In this document: positions 1 through 8,679 of the stretch, piece after piece
How the letters are laid out: the number at the start of each line of letters is the position of its first letter
How positions within the stretch are numbered: position 1 is the stretch's first letter
NCBI GenBank assembly: GCA_963727545.1
Contig: CAVSGS010000015.1
Span: 1-64,000 of the forward strand
Direction: 5' to 3'
DNA: 64,000 nucleotides
DNA from: Flexifilum sp963727545
GTDB taxonomy: Bacteria; Chloroflexota; Anaerolineae; Aggregatilineales; Phototrophicaceae
Program-made: the position numbers and the translations under genes
Notes under the pieces: generated by a model
The model's database searches: none
Seen by the model: the letters and a program-made list of their open reading frames with translations, nothing else
Told to the model about the DNA's origin: nothing

Positions 1-9
1 TCCGAAAAC

Positions 10-2514
10 CTATGCCTCTGAGTGTACTTGTTTCTGCTCCGGCTGTCCATTGACTAAAGCAGCATCCAGCGCTTGATCGATTTGCTCGGCGAAGACGAAA
101 TGCAGCTTCTCGCGCACGTCTTCCGGTAGATCGTCGAGGTCGTTCTCGTTCTTCTTGGGCAGAATGACCGTATCCACGCCTAGACGATGCGCCGCCAGCA
201 CTTTGTCCTTGATGCCGCCGACCGGGAGCACCTGCCCGCGCAGCGTGATCTCGCCGGTCATGGCGACGTTGCCCTTGACCGGACGCCCGGTCAGCAGCGA
301 CGCCAGCGCCACCACCATCGTCACACCCGCCGATGGACCATCCTTGGGGACAGCGCCCGCCGGGACGTGCAGGTGAATGTCGTTCTTCTCATAGAAGTCC
401 GGGTCGATGCCTAACTGCTTGGCATTGGCGCGGACGACACTCATGGCGATGCGCGCGCTTTCCTGCATGACTTCGCCCAACTGCCCGGTATATTGGAAGC
501 CCTTGCCGCCGGGCATCTGCGTCGCCTCGACGTAGAGGACTTCGCCGCCGAACGGCGTCCACGCCAAGCCGGTCGCCACGCCGGGGCGGTCAGTGCGTTC
601 TTCCAGTTCCTCGCGGTAGCCGTAGCGCGGCTTGCCGAGCAGTTCGCGCAGCATTTTCGCGTCGATCTCGACCGTGCCATCGTTGCCTTCCGCGACCTTG
701 GTCACGACCTTGCGCATCGCCCGCCCGATCTCGCGTTCGAGCGTGCGGACGCCCGCCTCGCGGGTGTAGTCGCGCACGAGGTCGAGCAGCGCGTCTTCGT
801 CGATTTTCACTTCGTCGACGCGCAGCCCATTTTCACGCTGCTGGCGCGGGACGAGGTACTGCTCGGCGATGGCGATCTTCTCCTGCTCGGTGTAGCCGCT
901 CAACGGGATGATCTCCATCCGGTCGCGCAGCGGTCCGGGGATCGGGTCGAGTTCGTTGGCGGTGGTGATGAACATGACCTCGCTCAAGTCGAACGCCACG
1001 TCCAGATAGTGATCGCGGAACTCGGCATTCTGCTCCGGGTCGAGCACTTCGAGCAGCGCGCTCGCCGGGTCGCCCCGGAAGTCGTGACCGAGCTTATCGA
1101 CCTCGTCGAGCATGATGATCGGGTTGCGCGTCTCGGCGCGGCGGATCGTCTGGATGATGCGACCGGGCATCGCGCCGATATAGGTCCGGCGGAAGCCGCG
1201 AATCTCGGCTTCGTCGCGGACGCCGCCCAAGCTCATGCGGATGAATTTGCGGTTCATCGCCCGCGCGATTGACGCGCCGAGCGAGGTCTTGCCGACACCG
1301 GGGGGACCGACGAAGCACAGGATCGCGCCCTGACGGTCGCGGCGAATAGTGTCGTGCGTCTCGGCGCTCTCGATTTCGGCGGCGCGCTCCATGCGCAGCT
1401 TGCGCACGGCGAGATATTCGAGGATGCGCTCTTTGACATCCTTCAAGCCGTAGTGATCCTCGTCCAGCACCTTACGCGCGTGGGCAATGTCGAGGTTGTC
1501 CTCGCTGCGCTGGCTCCACGGCAGGCTGGTCAGCCAATCGAGGTAGGTGCGGATGACGCCGTACTCGGCGGCGGCGGTCGGCAGCTTAGAGAGCCGATCC
1601 AGTTCGCGCTGCGCCTCTTTTTCGGCTTCTTCCGGCATCCCGGCTTCGGCGATCTTCTGGCGGAATTCCTCGACTTCGACCGCCTGCTCGTCGGCTTCGC
1701 CCAGCTCGCGCTGGATCGCCTTCAACTGCTCGCGCAGGTAGTATTCGCGCTGCACCTTCTCCATCTCGGTTTGCGCTTCGGTCTGGATCTTGCGCCCCAG
1801 TTCGAGGACTTCCAGTTCCTTGCTCAGCAGCGTCATCAGGCGGCGCAGCTTGGCTTCGGTGCTGTCGAGTTCAAGCAGCGCTTGCGCTTCTTCGAGGTCG
1901 ATGCGGATGTAGGTCGCAATCGTGTACGCCAGTTGCAGCGGATCGTCCACGTTGAGCGCCGACGAGATCAATTCGCCGGGGATGCTCGGCACCAGTTCCG
2001 CCAGCCGCGTGAACAAGCCGACGACGTTGCGCGTCAGCGCCTCGACTTCAATCGACGTCTCGACCGTCTCCGGACTGCTGACCGTGCGCGCCTTCAAATA
2101 CGGCTCGGTTGACGTGAACTCGTCTACGCTGATCCGCGAAATGCCCTGCACCAACATGCGGATGGTGCCATCGGGCGCGCGGAACAGCCGGTGGATCGAG
2201 GCAATCGTTCCAACGCGGTAAATGTCGTCAGGACCCGGCGTTTCGAGATTGGGGTCTTTCGAGGTGATCAAGCCGATGGTGCGGTTGCCGCCGACGACTT
2301 CGTCGACCAGCTTGATGCTGCGCGGCTGCCCGACCGTCAGCGGGATAATGGTTTGCGGGTAAACGACCACACCGCGCAGCGGCAGGATCGGGAGTTCATC
2401 GGGAATGACAACTTCGATATCTTCAGCCTCGTCATCCACGTTATTGACCTCAACGTCGTGTTCTTCTTCGTTCCAGTCCACGACGGTGCTATTCGTTTTC
2501 TGTTCGTCAGTCAT
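10..2514 (-). CDS. lon: ATP-dependent Lon protease
   Basis: This 834-residue protein has the full bacterial Lon layout. The N-terminal substrate-binding domain spans about residues 40-235, followed by a coiled helical linker, an AAA+ ATPase (Walker A GPPGVGKT near 403-410, Walker B IIMLDEVD near 465) and the C-terminal serine-lysine protease domain. The catalytic Ser lies in DGPSAG near 728 and the Lys in GGIKDK near 769. Lon is a cytosolic hexamer that degrades damaged and regulatory proteins. The start codon ATG at 2514 overlaps the stop of the upstream hsp20 gene (ATGA), so the two are probably co-transcribed and coupled. An acidic N-terminal stretch precedes the conserved LPILPLRG. The call is secure. 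Confidence 0.98.
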   Translation of the reverse strand: MTDEQKTNSTVVDWNEEEHDVEVNNVDDEAEDIEVVIPDELPILPLRGVVVYPQTIIPLTVGQPRSIKLVDEVVGGNRTIGLITSKDPNLETPGPDDIYRVGTIASIHRLFRAPDGTIRMLVQGISRISVDEFTSTEPYLKARTVSSPETVETSIEVEALTRNVVGLFTRLAELVPSIPGELISSALNVDDPLQLAYTIATYIRIDLEEAQALLELDSTEAKLRRLMTLLSKELEVLELGRKIQTEAQTEMEKVQREYYLREQLKAIQRELGEADEQAVEVEEFRQKIAEAGMPEEAEKEAQRELDRLSKLPTAAAEYGVIRTYLDWLTSLPWSQRSEDNLDIAHARKVLDEDHYGLKDVKERILEYLAVRKLRMERAAEIESAETHDTIRRDRQGAILCFVGPPGVGKTSLGASIARAMNRKFIRMSLGGVRDEAEIRGFRRTYIGAMPGRIIQTIRRAETRNPIIMLDEVDKLGHDFRGDPASALLEVLDPEQNAEFRDHYLDVAFDLSEVMFITTANELDPIPGPLRDRMEIIPLSGYTEQEKIAIAEQYLVPRQQRENGLRVDEVKIDEDALLDLVRDYTREAGVRTLEREIGRAMRKVVTKVAEGNDGTVEIDAKMLRELLGKPRYGYREELEERTDRPGVATGLAWTPFGGEVLYVEATQMPGGKGFQYTGQLGEVMQESARIAMSVVRANAKQLGIDPDFYEKNDIHLHVPAGAVPKDGPSAGVTMVVALASLLTGRPVKGNVAMTGEITLRGQVLPVGGIKDKVLAAHRLGVDTVILPKKNENDLDDLPEDVREKLHFVFAEQIDQALDAALVNGQPEQKQVHSEA

Positions 2515-2918
2515 TCAGCATCCTTTGAGTCTTTCACCGGAATCTGGCTCTTGGGTAAGCGTGGGAGTTCGACGTGCAGCAGACCATCGCGATAGGTCGC
2601 GGTCACGCCGTCACGCTGAACCGTCCAGTGGAGGTCTATCGTCACGCGAAACTCGCCGTAGCCGATCTCCACTTGGTGATAAGCTGCTTCCGGCTGCGCC
2701 GGACGCTCGCGCGCTCCGGCAATCACTAGCTGATTCTCCAGCAGCGTGATGTTCAGGTCAGACGGATGCAAGGCAGCAATTTCGACCATCACCAGAATTT
2801 TGTCGGGGTAGACGAGCACGTCCGTCGGTGGGACGAACGGTTGTCGAGAACGCCAGACGGTATATTCCAACCATTGGCGCTCCGGGCGTTCGCGCGAGTT
2901 GTTTTCCTGTTCGTGCAT
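2511..2918 (-). CDS. Hsp20 / alpha-crystallin small heat-shock protein
   Basis: The product is about 135 residues with an alpha-crystallin domain. It begins with a region rich in Glu, Asn and Arg and ends with beta strands typical of the family (DGLLHVELPRL near the C-terminus). I chose the ATG at 2918 because AAGGA sits about eight bases upstream. A GTG at 2948 would add ten residues without a clear ribosome site. Small heat-shock proteins hold unfolding proteins in the cytosol without ATP. Its stop overlaps the lon start by four bases, so holdase and protease form one transcription unit. A TATACT box about 130 bp upstream (near 3060) is a possible -10, but I see no convincing -35 and no CIRCE element. 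Confidence 0.85.
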   Translation of the reverse strand: MHEQENNSRERPERQWLEYTVWRSRQPFVPPTDVLVYPDKILVMVEIAALHPSDLNITLLENQLVIAGARERPAQPEAAYHQVEIGYGEFRVTIDLHWTVQRDGVTATYRDGLLHVELPRLPKSQIPVKDSKDAE

Positions 2919-3153
2919 CGGCAAATCCTTACTAGGGGGTAAAACCACCGTAGGGATCGATCAATTTTGGGAGTTGAAAGGGAAACGTGCGCTGCGACAC
3001 AGTTTTCGCTGCGCGGAGTGGCGCTTTGCTTTCAACGTAGTCTTCGCTATCCTGCTAGTATAGCCTGACCACGTAAAAGGAATGTTAGATACGGGCGGCG
3101 AAGCGCGTCAGAAAACTATTAGAGATTCGCCGCCGGCGCATCAGAGAGACCCC

Positions 3154-3230
3154 GCCCGACGCTGAAAGCATCGGGCTACAAAATCAAGCCTGCTAGAAGC
3201 AGGCTGAAAAACAGCCGTCTTCAGACGGCT
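3154..3230. repeat. Cluster of three intergenic hairpins
   Basis: The 335-bp gap between the hsp20 and MBL genes holds three successive inverted repeats. The first is GCCCGA...TCGGGC (3154-3176). The second is AGCCTGCT-AGA-AGCAGGCT (3187-3205). The third is AGCCGTCT-TC-AGACGGCT (3213-3230). None has a proper U-tract, so they look like dispersed palindromic repeats and not classical terminators. No gene is supported in this gap. Confidence 0.6.
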
Positions 3231-3283
3231 TGGGTTGCCTAGCTGGTGGCTTCGAGCCTCCAGCGCGCCTAAGGATAAGGTCG

Positions 3284-4039
3284 CTAGAACTCATACTCGT
3301 CGAAGTCCTCGCAGAGATGCACAGGACCGTCGAAAGTCTCCTGCGCCTCGGCGACCAGCGGCGTCGGGTCGGTGTTCCAGACCTGATAGTGGATCAGGTA
3401 CAGCGACTTGGCGTTCGCCTCGGACGCGATCTCGCCCGCCTGCCGCGCACTCGAATGCCCGAATCCCTTCCCTGCCGCCTCGTGGATCAGCATATCGGCG
3501 TCGTGACCGAGTTCGAGCAGCGCCGGGATCGGCTCGGTGTCGCAGGTGTAGGCGAGCACCTTGCCGGAGCGCTTGTTGAGAATCCGCAGCCCGATGGTGG
3601 GGACGAAATGCTTGGTCAGCCATGCCGTGATCTGGAAGTCGTCGTTCTCCAGCACCGGCGTGTTGTTGCGCTCCAGCACGCGGTGAAAGGTCGTCGGGAA
3701 GAAGTTCGGGTAGGTATCCCACGCGAAGCCCATCATCATGTCTTCGACGCGGTTGACGCAGTGGTTCAAGCCGTAAATCCGCAGCGGTGCTTGCCGTCCC
3801 AACAGCCACATGTGCAGCAGCATGTTGGGCACACCGGAGACGTGATCGGCGTGAAAGTGAGTCAGGATGATGTCTTGCAGCGATTCGTCGGCGATGCCCA
3901 GCTTGCTCATCTTGCCGAGCGGGTTCGATCCGGCATCGATCAGGATCGGTCCGCTTTCGCCTTCGATGATGAAATGGGTGTAATCGTGCTCGGCGTCATT
4001 GACCGCTGCCGCCGTCCCTAAGATGATGATTCGCGCCAT
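3284..4039 (-). CDS. MBL-fold metallo-hydrolase (ribonuclease Z-like)
   Basis: The product is about 251 residues with the metallo-beta-lactamase fold. It has an N-terminal strand (ARIIILGTAAAV), the metal motif THFHADH near residues 60-66 and later His and Asp ligands. Size and layout are close to RNase Z/AtsA-like hydrolases, but I do not see a diagnostic exosite, so the substrate is unknown. ATG at 4039 is preferred over an in-frame TTG at 4048 because GAG lies upstream at proper distance. It is a single gene, flanked on both sides by repeat-filled gaps. Cytosolic, with probably two zinc ions bound. Confidence 0.85.
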   Translation of the reverse strand: MARIIILGTAAAVNDAEHDYTHFIIEGESGPILIDAGSNPLGKMSKLGIADESLQDIILTHFHADHVSGVPNMLLHMWLLGRQAPLRIYGLNHCVNRVEDMMMGFAWDTYPNFFPTTFHRVLERNNTPVLENDDFQITAWLTKHFVPTIGLRILNKRSGKVLAYTCDTEPIPALLELGHDADMLIHEAAGKGFGHSSARQAGEIASEANAKSLYLIHYQVWNTDPTPLVAEAQETFDGPVHLCEDFDEYEF

Positions 4040-4161
4040 CGCTCTCAAGCCTCAATTCTCGCAGCACGTCGTCCGAACGCGCAAAGTAGTCTGTAGTAGT
4101 ATACGCCGAAGTCTGATTTTTGCCGGGGGATTGTGCTTAGGTACTCGATATCGTGGGATTT

Positions 4162-4191
4162 GTAGGCGCAGGGTGTTTAAAACATTCCTAC
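4162..4191. repeat. Decayed GTAGGGGC-family palindrome
   Basis: The element begins GTAGG and ends CCTAC with GTTTAAAAC at the centre, like the intact family members elsewhere in the window. The arms between have several mismatches. A lone CGCCCCTAC half-copy follows at 4328-4336. Confidence 0.5.
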
Positions 4192-4202
4192 TGTGTGAGA
4201 AG

Positions 4203-4218
4203 TCATCAAATTTGATGA
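4203..4218. promoter_or_regulatory. Perfect 16-bp palindrome TCATCAAATTTGATGA
   Basis: This AT-rich perfect palindrome lies between the start of the MBL gene (divergent side, 4039) and the downstream end of the ABC permease gene. Its size and symmetry fit a dimeric repressor site, but no regulator can be assigned. Confidence 0.35.
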
Positions 4219-4239
4219 TTTACACCTGAAACGGACGAA

Positions 4240-4298
4240 GGCACTCTCCCCTCCCTGAATTCGGGGAGGGGAAGCACGAAGTGCGGGGGTGGGGTCAG
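4240..4298. repeat. CCTCACCCC/GGAGAGGGGG-type repeat
   Basis: A C-rich arm (CTCCCCTCCCTGAAT) is followed at once by its complementary G-rich arm and then by GGGGGTGGGGTC. It matches the pattern of five other copies in this window, always intergenic. Confidence 0.6.
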
Positions 4299-4388
4299 CG
4301 TGAGACTTTTTGGACACGCTCATTGAACGCCCCTACAGACTCCGCAGCTAATGATTATTTCATTCGTACGGGTAAAACTTCGCTTACT

Positions 4389-5927
4389 TCAGCCTCCCAG
4401 CACTAAGCGGATCGCCAGCGGTGTGATGTTCGCCTCGATCACCGCCGCCAGCAGCAAGCCGGGCGTGAACACGCCGATGCCGAGCTTGATCGTGTCGCCG
4501 AATGCAGTGGTCCACGCCGCCCCGACCGTCGAGCCGCGCGGCGGTCGCGTGATCACCGCGCCGAGGTGCAGCGCTGCCGCCGTCGCCAGCACAATCATCG
4601 GGATTTCGATGATGCCGTGCGTAAAGATCGCCGGGATCATGAAGGTGGGGTTATAGCCCGCCCGCATCACTTCGCTGAAGATGTAACCGAGGATGACGTA
4701 GACCGCCGGGGTCAGGATCAGCGACGCCACGCCGAAGGTGAAGATCGACAGCAGGGTCGCGCCGAGCAGGATGCGGGTATTCTGCCAGAAGATCGCCAGC
4801 GTCGCGCTTTTGCCGCCGAAATACACCCCGGTGTAAGCGCCGACGTTGCCCATGACACTGTTGATCGGCTGGTTCTCCGGCAGCGGGAGCTGCCACTGCG
4901 GCTGCTGCCCGATCACGTAGCCCGCCACCAGCGCGAACAGAAACACCGCAATCGTGACCGGGACCGCCCAACCCAACCGGCGCACGCTTAGCGGAATGCC
5001 ATGCCGGTACCAGTCGATCAGGTTGCGCGCCGGTGTCCCGCGATCGTCGACAGCGCGAATGCTGGCGAATAGAGTACGCGCTGTCCGCTTGAGGTTGAGC
5101 GCATCCATCGTCCGTCCGAGCAGCTCCTCACGGTTGAACAGGCTGTTGCCGACCCGCAGCAGCAGGATCACGACGACGATCATCCCGGCGATGATCGCCC
5201 ACAACGAGCCAATCCCGTTGGGCGAATCGGCGTCCGGGGCGAGAAACATGATCGCGCTCTCGCCCTGAATCAGCAGCGTCATCGGGATGATGATGAAGCT
5301 GGCGAGCAGGTTCGCGGCGCGGGTGCTGGTCGTTTGGCTGCTGACCACCACCGCCCCGGTGATCATCACCAGCGCTTGCACCGTCGTCAGCACGACAATC
5401 TGGACGACCAATGTCACCGGTGGTCGCCATGCTAGTTGCCCCAAGACGAGACTGAGGAGGTAAACCGTCATCCCGCCGTAGCTGGAGAGCAGCGGCGGCA
5501 GCATCGCCGCCAGCGTCTTGCCGATGTACAACTCGGTGTTGGTCAACGGCGTGCTCAGCAGCGGCTCAAGGCTCAAGCGCTCTTTTTCGCCGACGAAGGT
5601 TTCCAGCGCGATCACCAGCGAGATCGAGATCGGGAAGAAGCCGACGATCATCAGCAGGAAGGGTACGGTGCGCGTGCCGATCACGTCCGCGCCGTAGCTT
5701 TCGACAAATCCGGCGAACTGCGAGGCGACGAACTGCGCCAAGAACGGGAAGAAGAAGGTTAGGATGATGATCGGCGAGATGATGCGCCAATCGCGGAAGC
5801 TGTCGCGCACCTCGCGCCGCGTGATGATCAAGGCGTTGCTGAGCGTCCGCCGCCAGCGCTCGATCCGACCGGTTGGATCGGGCTGATCGCGGTACGGGAT
5901 TTCCAACGGCTTAGCGGAGATGCTCAT
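4389..5927 (-). CDS. ABC-2 permease with SpoIIM-like C-terminal domain
   Basis: The product is about 512 residues. The N-terminal half is an ABC-2 permease: a cytosolic leader with REVRDSFRDWR, a first membrane helix, a long external loop, then further helices with the typical GEKERLSLEPLLSTPL segment. The C-terminal half (about residues 330-510) has six or so hydrophobic helices and resembles stage II sporulation protein M / DUF95 proteins (FWQNTRILL, FTHGIIEIP). I chose the ATG at 5927, which overlaps the end of the ATPase gene by 17 bases. Longer in-frame starts would be inside that gene. With the ATPase it probably forms a membrane exporter; the substrate is unknown. The fusion is notable. 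Confidence 0.8.
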   Translation of the reverse strand: MSISAKPLEIPYRDQPDPTGRIERWRRTLSNALIITRREVRDSFRDWRIISPIIILTFFFPFLAQFVASQFAGFVESYGADVIGTRTVPFLLMIVGFFPISISLVIALETFVGEKERLSLEPLLSTPLTNTELYIGKTLAAMLPPLLSSYGGMTVYLLSLVLGQLAWRPPVTLVVQIVVLTTVQALVMITGAVVVSSQTTSTRAANLLASFIIIPMTLLIQGESAIMFLAPDADSPNGIGSLWAIIAGMIVVVILLLRVGNSLFNREELLGRTMDALNLKRTARTLFASIRAVDDRGTPARNLIDWYRHGIPLSVRRLGWAVPVTIAVFLFALVAGYVIGQQPQWQLPLPENQPINSVMGNVGAYTGVYFGGKSATLAIFWQNTRILLGATLLSIFTFGVASLILTPAVYVILGYIFSEVMRAGYNPTFMIPAIFTHGIIEIPMIVLATAAALHLGAVITRPPRGSTVGAAWTTAFGDTIKLGIGVFTPGLLLAAVIEANITPLAIRLVLGG

Positions 5928-6861
5928 GCGTTTCGCCTCCGTGTTCTTCGTCTTCTTTGACCACCTGTAGGTAAATCTCCTCCAACGTCTGCGAGACCGG
6001 CGCCAGCGTGACAATCTCGACGCCCAAGCCCATGATCCGGCGGATCAGCGCGGGGTTGGTCACGTCCGGCTCGGCGACCCGGAAGCGCAGCCAGCGGTCG
6101 CCGCTGTCCTCGATCTGCACCATGTCGGCGATGTCTTTCGCCAGCCCGTTCAGACGATTGGTGACGTGCAGTTCCATCAGCGGATCGCCGACGAAGCGCC
6201 GTCCCAGTTCTTCGAAATTGCCATTGGCGATGATCCGTCCGCGTCGGATGATGGCGATCCGGTTAGCGAGCGCTTGCGCTTCGGCGAGGTTGTGGGTCGT
6301 GATCAGAAAGGTACGCTCGTCATGCTGAAGCTCGACAATTGCATCGCGGACGAGCTTAGCGCTCTGCGGATCCATCGCCGAGGTTGGCTCGTCGAGCAGC
6401 AGCACCGGCGGATCGTGGAGCATCGCCCGAACCAGCGCCAGCTTTTGCTTCATACCCTTCGAGTATTCGCCCAACTGCTTGTCGAGGGCGAAGGTCAAGC
6501 CGAAGCGATCCATCAACTCATAGGTACGCTTGAGGCGCTGCTCCGCCGAGAGGTGATAGACGCGCCCGAAGAAGTCAAGGTATTCGACCGCTTTCATCCG
6601 CTCGTACAGCCCGTGCTGCTCGGTGAGCACGCCGACGTGCGCCCGCACCCGCGCCGGCTGCTGGGTCACGTCGTACCCGGAGATGCGCGCCCAGCCCGAC
6701 GACGGCGCGAGGATCGACGTCAACATGCGGACCGTGGTGGTCTTGCCGGCGCCGTTGGGTCCCAACAACGCCAGCACCGTCCCGTTGGGGACGGTCAGCG
6801 TCACTGAATCGACCGCCAGAAAATCGTCGTAAAACTTTGTCAGTTCGTGAGCTTCAATCAT
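5911..6861 (-). CDS. ABC transporter ATP-binding protein
   Basis: The product is about 316 residues. It has Walker A GPNGAGKTTT near 35-44, a signature written YSKGMKQKLALVRA in place of LSGGQ, Walker B VLLLDEPTSAMDP and an H-loop TTHNLAEA. This is the class that powers ABC-2 exporters. The C-terminal 90 residues form a DUF4162-like accessory domain. ATG at 6861 is preferred over TTG at 6867. It is directly upstream of, and overlaps, the permease gene, so the two make one operon. Confidence 0.92.
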   Translation of the reverse strand: MIEAHELTKFYDDFLAVDSVTLTVPNGTVLALLGPNGAGKTTTVRMLTSILAPSSGWARISGYDVTQQPARVRAHVGVLTEQHGLYERMKAVEYLDFFGRVYHLSAEQRLKRTYELMDRFGLTFALDKQLGEYSKGMKQKLALVRAMLHDPPVLLLDEPTSAMDPQSAKLVRDAIVELQHDERTFLITTHNLAEAQALANRIAIIRRGRIIANGNFEELGRRFVGDPLMELHVTNRLNGLAKDIADMVQIEDSGDRWLRFRVAEPDVTNPALIRRIMGLGVEIVTLAPVSQTLEEIYLQVVKEDEEHGGETHEHLR

Positions 6862-7078
6862 GAACAAATCTCATCATATTTCGGCTGCTCTCCATCGGAC
6901 ATCCCGATATGACGTATCTTCGATTATCCCATAGGTCAGGGGTTGTAAAGCGTGAACAAAACCTGAAGTCGTTAATTTCTACGATGGGGAGAGCAGGCGG
7001 AGGTGATTGCTTGAGTGAGCGGCTTACGTGGCTGGACCAACAGTGTTTCAGTGCAGCGGTGACTGATGCCGTGCGAGC

Positions 7079-7402
7079 TTATTCGGGGATAATCTTTTCT
7101 AGCTCGGCGATCAACGGGGGTAGGTCATCAGTGATCACGCCCCACACGCGATCATAGTCGATGTTCATATAGGCATGTACGAGAATGTTCCGCATACCTG
7201 TCATCGACTGCCATGGAATCTGCGGATACTGCTCGCGGATTTCGGGTGAAACTTTTGATGCCGCCTCGCCAATGACGATCAGCGCTGTCCGGATTGCAAA
7301 CTCAAACGCCTGATCCGTACTCAACGAAGTTCGCGTCTTACCCGCCGCAAAACGCTGAGCCGCCAACGCCGCCTCATACATATCACGCAGGCGAGAATTC
7401 AT
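7079..7402 (-). CDS. HepT-like RNase toxin (DUF86)
   Basis: The 107-residue helical protein carries the HEPN RNase motif R-x4-H-x-Y (RNILVHAY near residues 71-78), which is the catalytic signature of HepT toxins. The gene starts at ATG 7402, sharing one base with the stop of the upstream MntA-like gene, the standard arrangement of MntA/HepT pairs. In characterised pairs, MntA blocks HepT by adding AMP to the motif tyrosine. Here the toxin is intact while the antitoxin reading frame is broken twice, so either the antitoxin sequence has errors or the toxin must be silent. Confidence 0.85.
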   Translation of the reverse strand: MNSRLRDMYEAALAAQRFAAGKTRTSLSTDQAFEFAIRTALIVIGEAASKVSPEIREQYPQIPWQSMTGMRNILVHAYMNIDYDRVWGVITDDLPPLIAELEKIIPE

Positions 7403-7709
7403 CAGAGTCGTTCATAGATCGTCACGGCATTATTCTCTACGCGCTGGCGGATGCGTGGACTAACGAAGCCTTCAGTCTTGAAATCAACGAATCTGCCGTA
7501 AGAGATCCGTCAATTCCATCTGCATCCTACCCATATCAAACAAGCTGATGTCGCGCATCCGGCTCGAACTCGACCAGTACGTCGATGTCGCTGTCGGGAC
7601 GGTAATCCTCGCGCAGCACCGAGCCGAACAGCGACAGCTTACGAATGTGGTTGCGTTCGCAGAACTCAGCAATCGCGCCAGCGGGGATCGCAATTCGTCC
7701 TTCGATCAT
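7402..7709 (-). pseudogene. MntA-like nucleotidyltransferase antitoxin, two frameshifts
   Basis: The first frame encodes a minimal nucleotidyltransferase with the GS-x10-DxD motif (GSVLREDYRPDSDID). It then runs out of frame near 7550. The next frame continues ISLFDMGRMQMELTDLLRQI and breaks again near 7489, where the third frame supplies VDFKTEGFVSPRIRQRVE up to the stop at 7402. Removing one base at each point gives a 101-residue protein of normal MntA length. ATG at 7709 is preceded by AAAGGG. Both breaks fit single-base insertions, as at other sites in this window. Confidence 0.75.
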
Positions 7710-7752
7710 TATCGGCAACCCTTTCAACTCAGGCTGTCAAGTGAGGCGCGGA

Positions 7753-7776
7753 CGGGCGGGGCACAGACCCCGCCCG
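7753..7776 (-). terminator. GC-rich hairpin downstream of lgt
   Basis: Perfect nine-base arms CGGGCGGGG / CCCCGCCCG with a six-base loop lie 16 bp past the lgt stop. There is no U-tract, so its function as an intrinsic terminator is uncertain. Confidence 0.4.
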
Positions 7777-7792
7777 GTTGATCGCGTCAGGT

Positions 7793-8677
7793 TTACGCCG
7801 CGTCGCGGGCAGTTGCGCGCGCTTCTTCGACCGTCGGCGTGCTGCGCTGGCGATAGACAAAGACCGCGAACGCAATGACGAAAGCGACCGCCGTCATCGC
7901 CTGCGACGAGTTGATGCTCGTGCCGGGGATGTGCGCGACTTCGACCCGCATGAATTCCAGCAGGAAGCGAATGAACGAATACTGCATCACGTAGAGCAGG
8001 AAGATGTCGCCGTAGCGCAGCTTATCCCGATGGCGCTGGAAGATGTTCAGCAGCACGATAAAGGCGACGATATTCCACAGCGACTCGTACAAGAACAGCG
8101 GATGAAAGCGCGTCGTCGCGATCGGATAATCGACGAGGCTCTTGTACGGTGCCACCCGATGCGCCGAGTCAATCGAAATGCCCCACGGCAGCGTGGTGAC
8201 CGTGCCGTAAAGTTCCTGATTGACGTAGTTCGCCCAGCGACCAATCGCCTGAGCCAGCGGCAGCGCCACACCAGCGATGTCCAGCCACTCGGAAAGCTGG
8301 AGATGATTCCGCCGGATGTAGATGTACGCCCCGCCGAAACCGCCGATCACGGCGCCGAAGATGCTCAAGCCGCCGCTCCAAATGGCGATTGCGCCGTTTT
8401 GCAGGTCGAAGAAGTGCTGCATGAACCACGAGAAATCCATGCCTTGTTCCAGCACCGACACCGGCGGGAAGACGACGAACCACAGCCGCGCTAGGATAAT
8501 CGCCGGGATGATCGCCCACGTCAGCGCGCCCCATACGTGATCGGGATCGCGCCCGTCACGCTTCGCTAAGCGCGCCGCCACCCACGCCGCAACCAACATC
8601 GCCGCGACGATGATGATGCCGTAGTAGCGGATCTGCAAGCGGCTGAAAAGTACGACGTATTCGGGTTTAAACTCCAT
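7793..8677 (-). CDS. lgt: Prolipoprotein diacylglyceryl transferase
   Basis: The 294-residue integral membrane protein has about seven hydrophobic helices and the Lgt signature GRWANYVNQELYG near residues 145-157. It corresponds to the conserved GRxxNFxNxE containing the catalytic Arg and Glu. Lgt moves diacylglycerol from phosphatidylglycerol to the lipobox cysteine of exported lipoproteins. It starts two bases after the CDP-alcohol phosphatidyltransferase gene, so lipid synthesis and lipoprotein modification are probably co-expressed. The lipoprotein candidate at 37469 would be a substrate. Confidence 0.95.
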   Translation of the reverse strand: MEFKPEYVVLFSRLQIRYYGIIIVAAMLVAAWVAARLAKRDGRDPDHVWGALTWAIIPAIILARLWFVVFPPVSVLEQGMDFSWFMQHFFDLQNGAIAIWSGGLSIFGAVIGGFGGAYIYIRRNHLQLSEWLDIAGVALPLAQAIGRWANYVNQELYGTVTTLPWGISIDSAHRVAPYKSLVDYPIATTRFHPLFLYESLWNIVAFIVLLNIFQRHRDKLRYGDIFLLYVMQYSFIRFLLEFMRVEVAHIPGTSINSSQAMTAVAFVIAFAVFVYRQRSTPTVEEARATARDAA

Positions 8678-8679
8678 GA

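Noticed and set aside
7753..7776. A classical terminator after lgt
   Set aside because: The hairpin is perfect but no U-tract follows, so it is listed only as a weak candidate.
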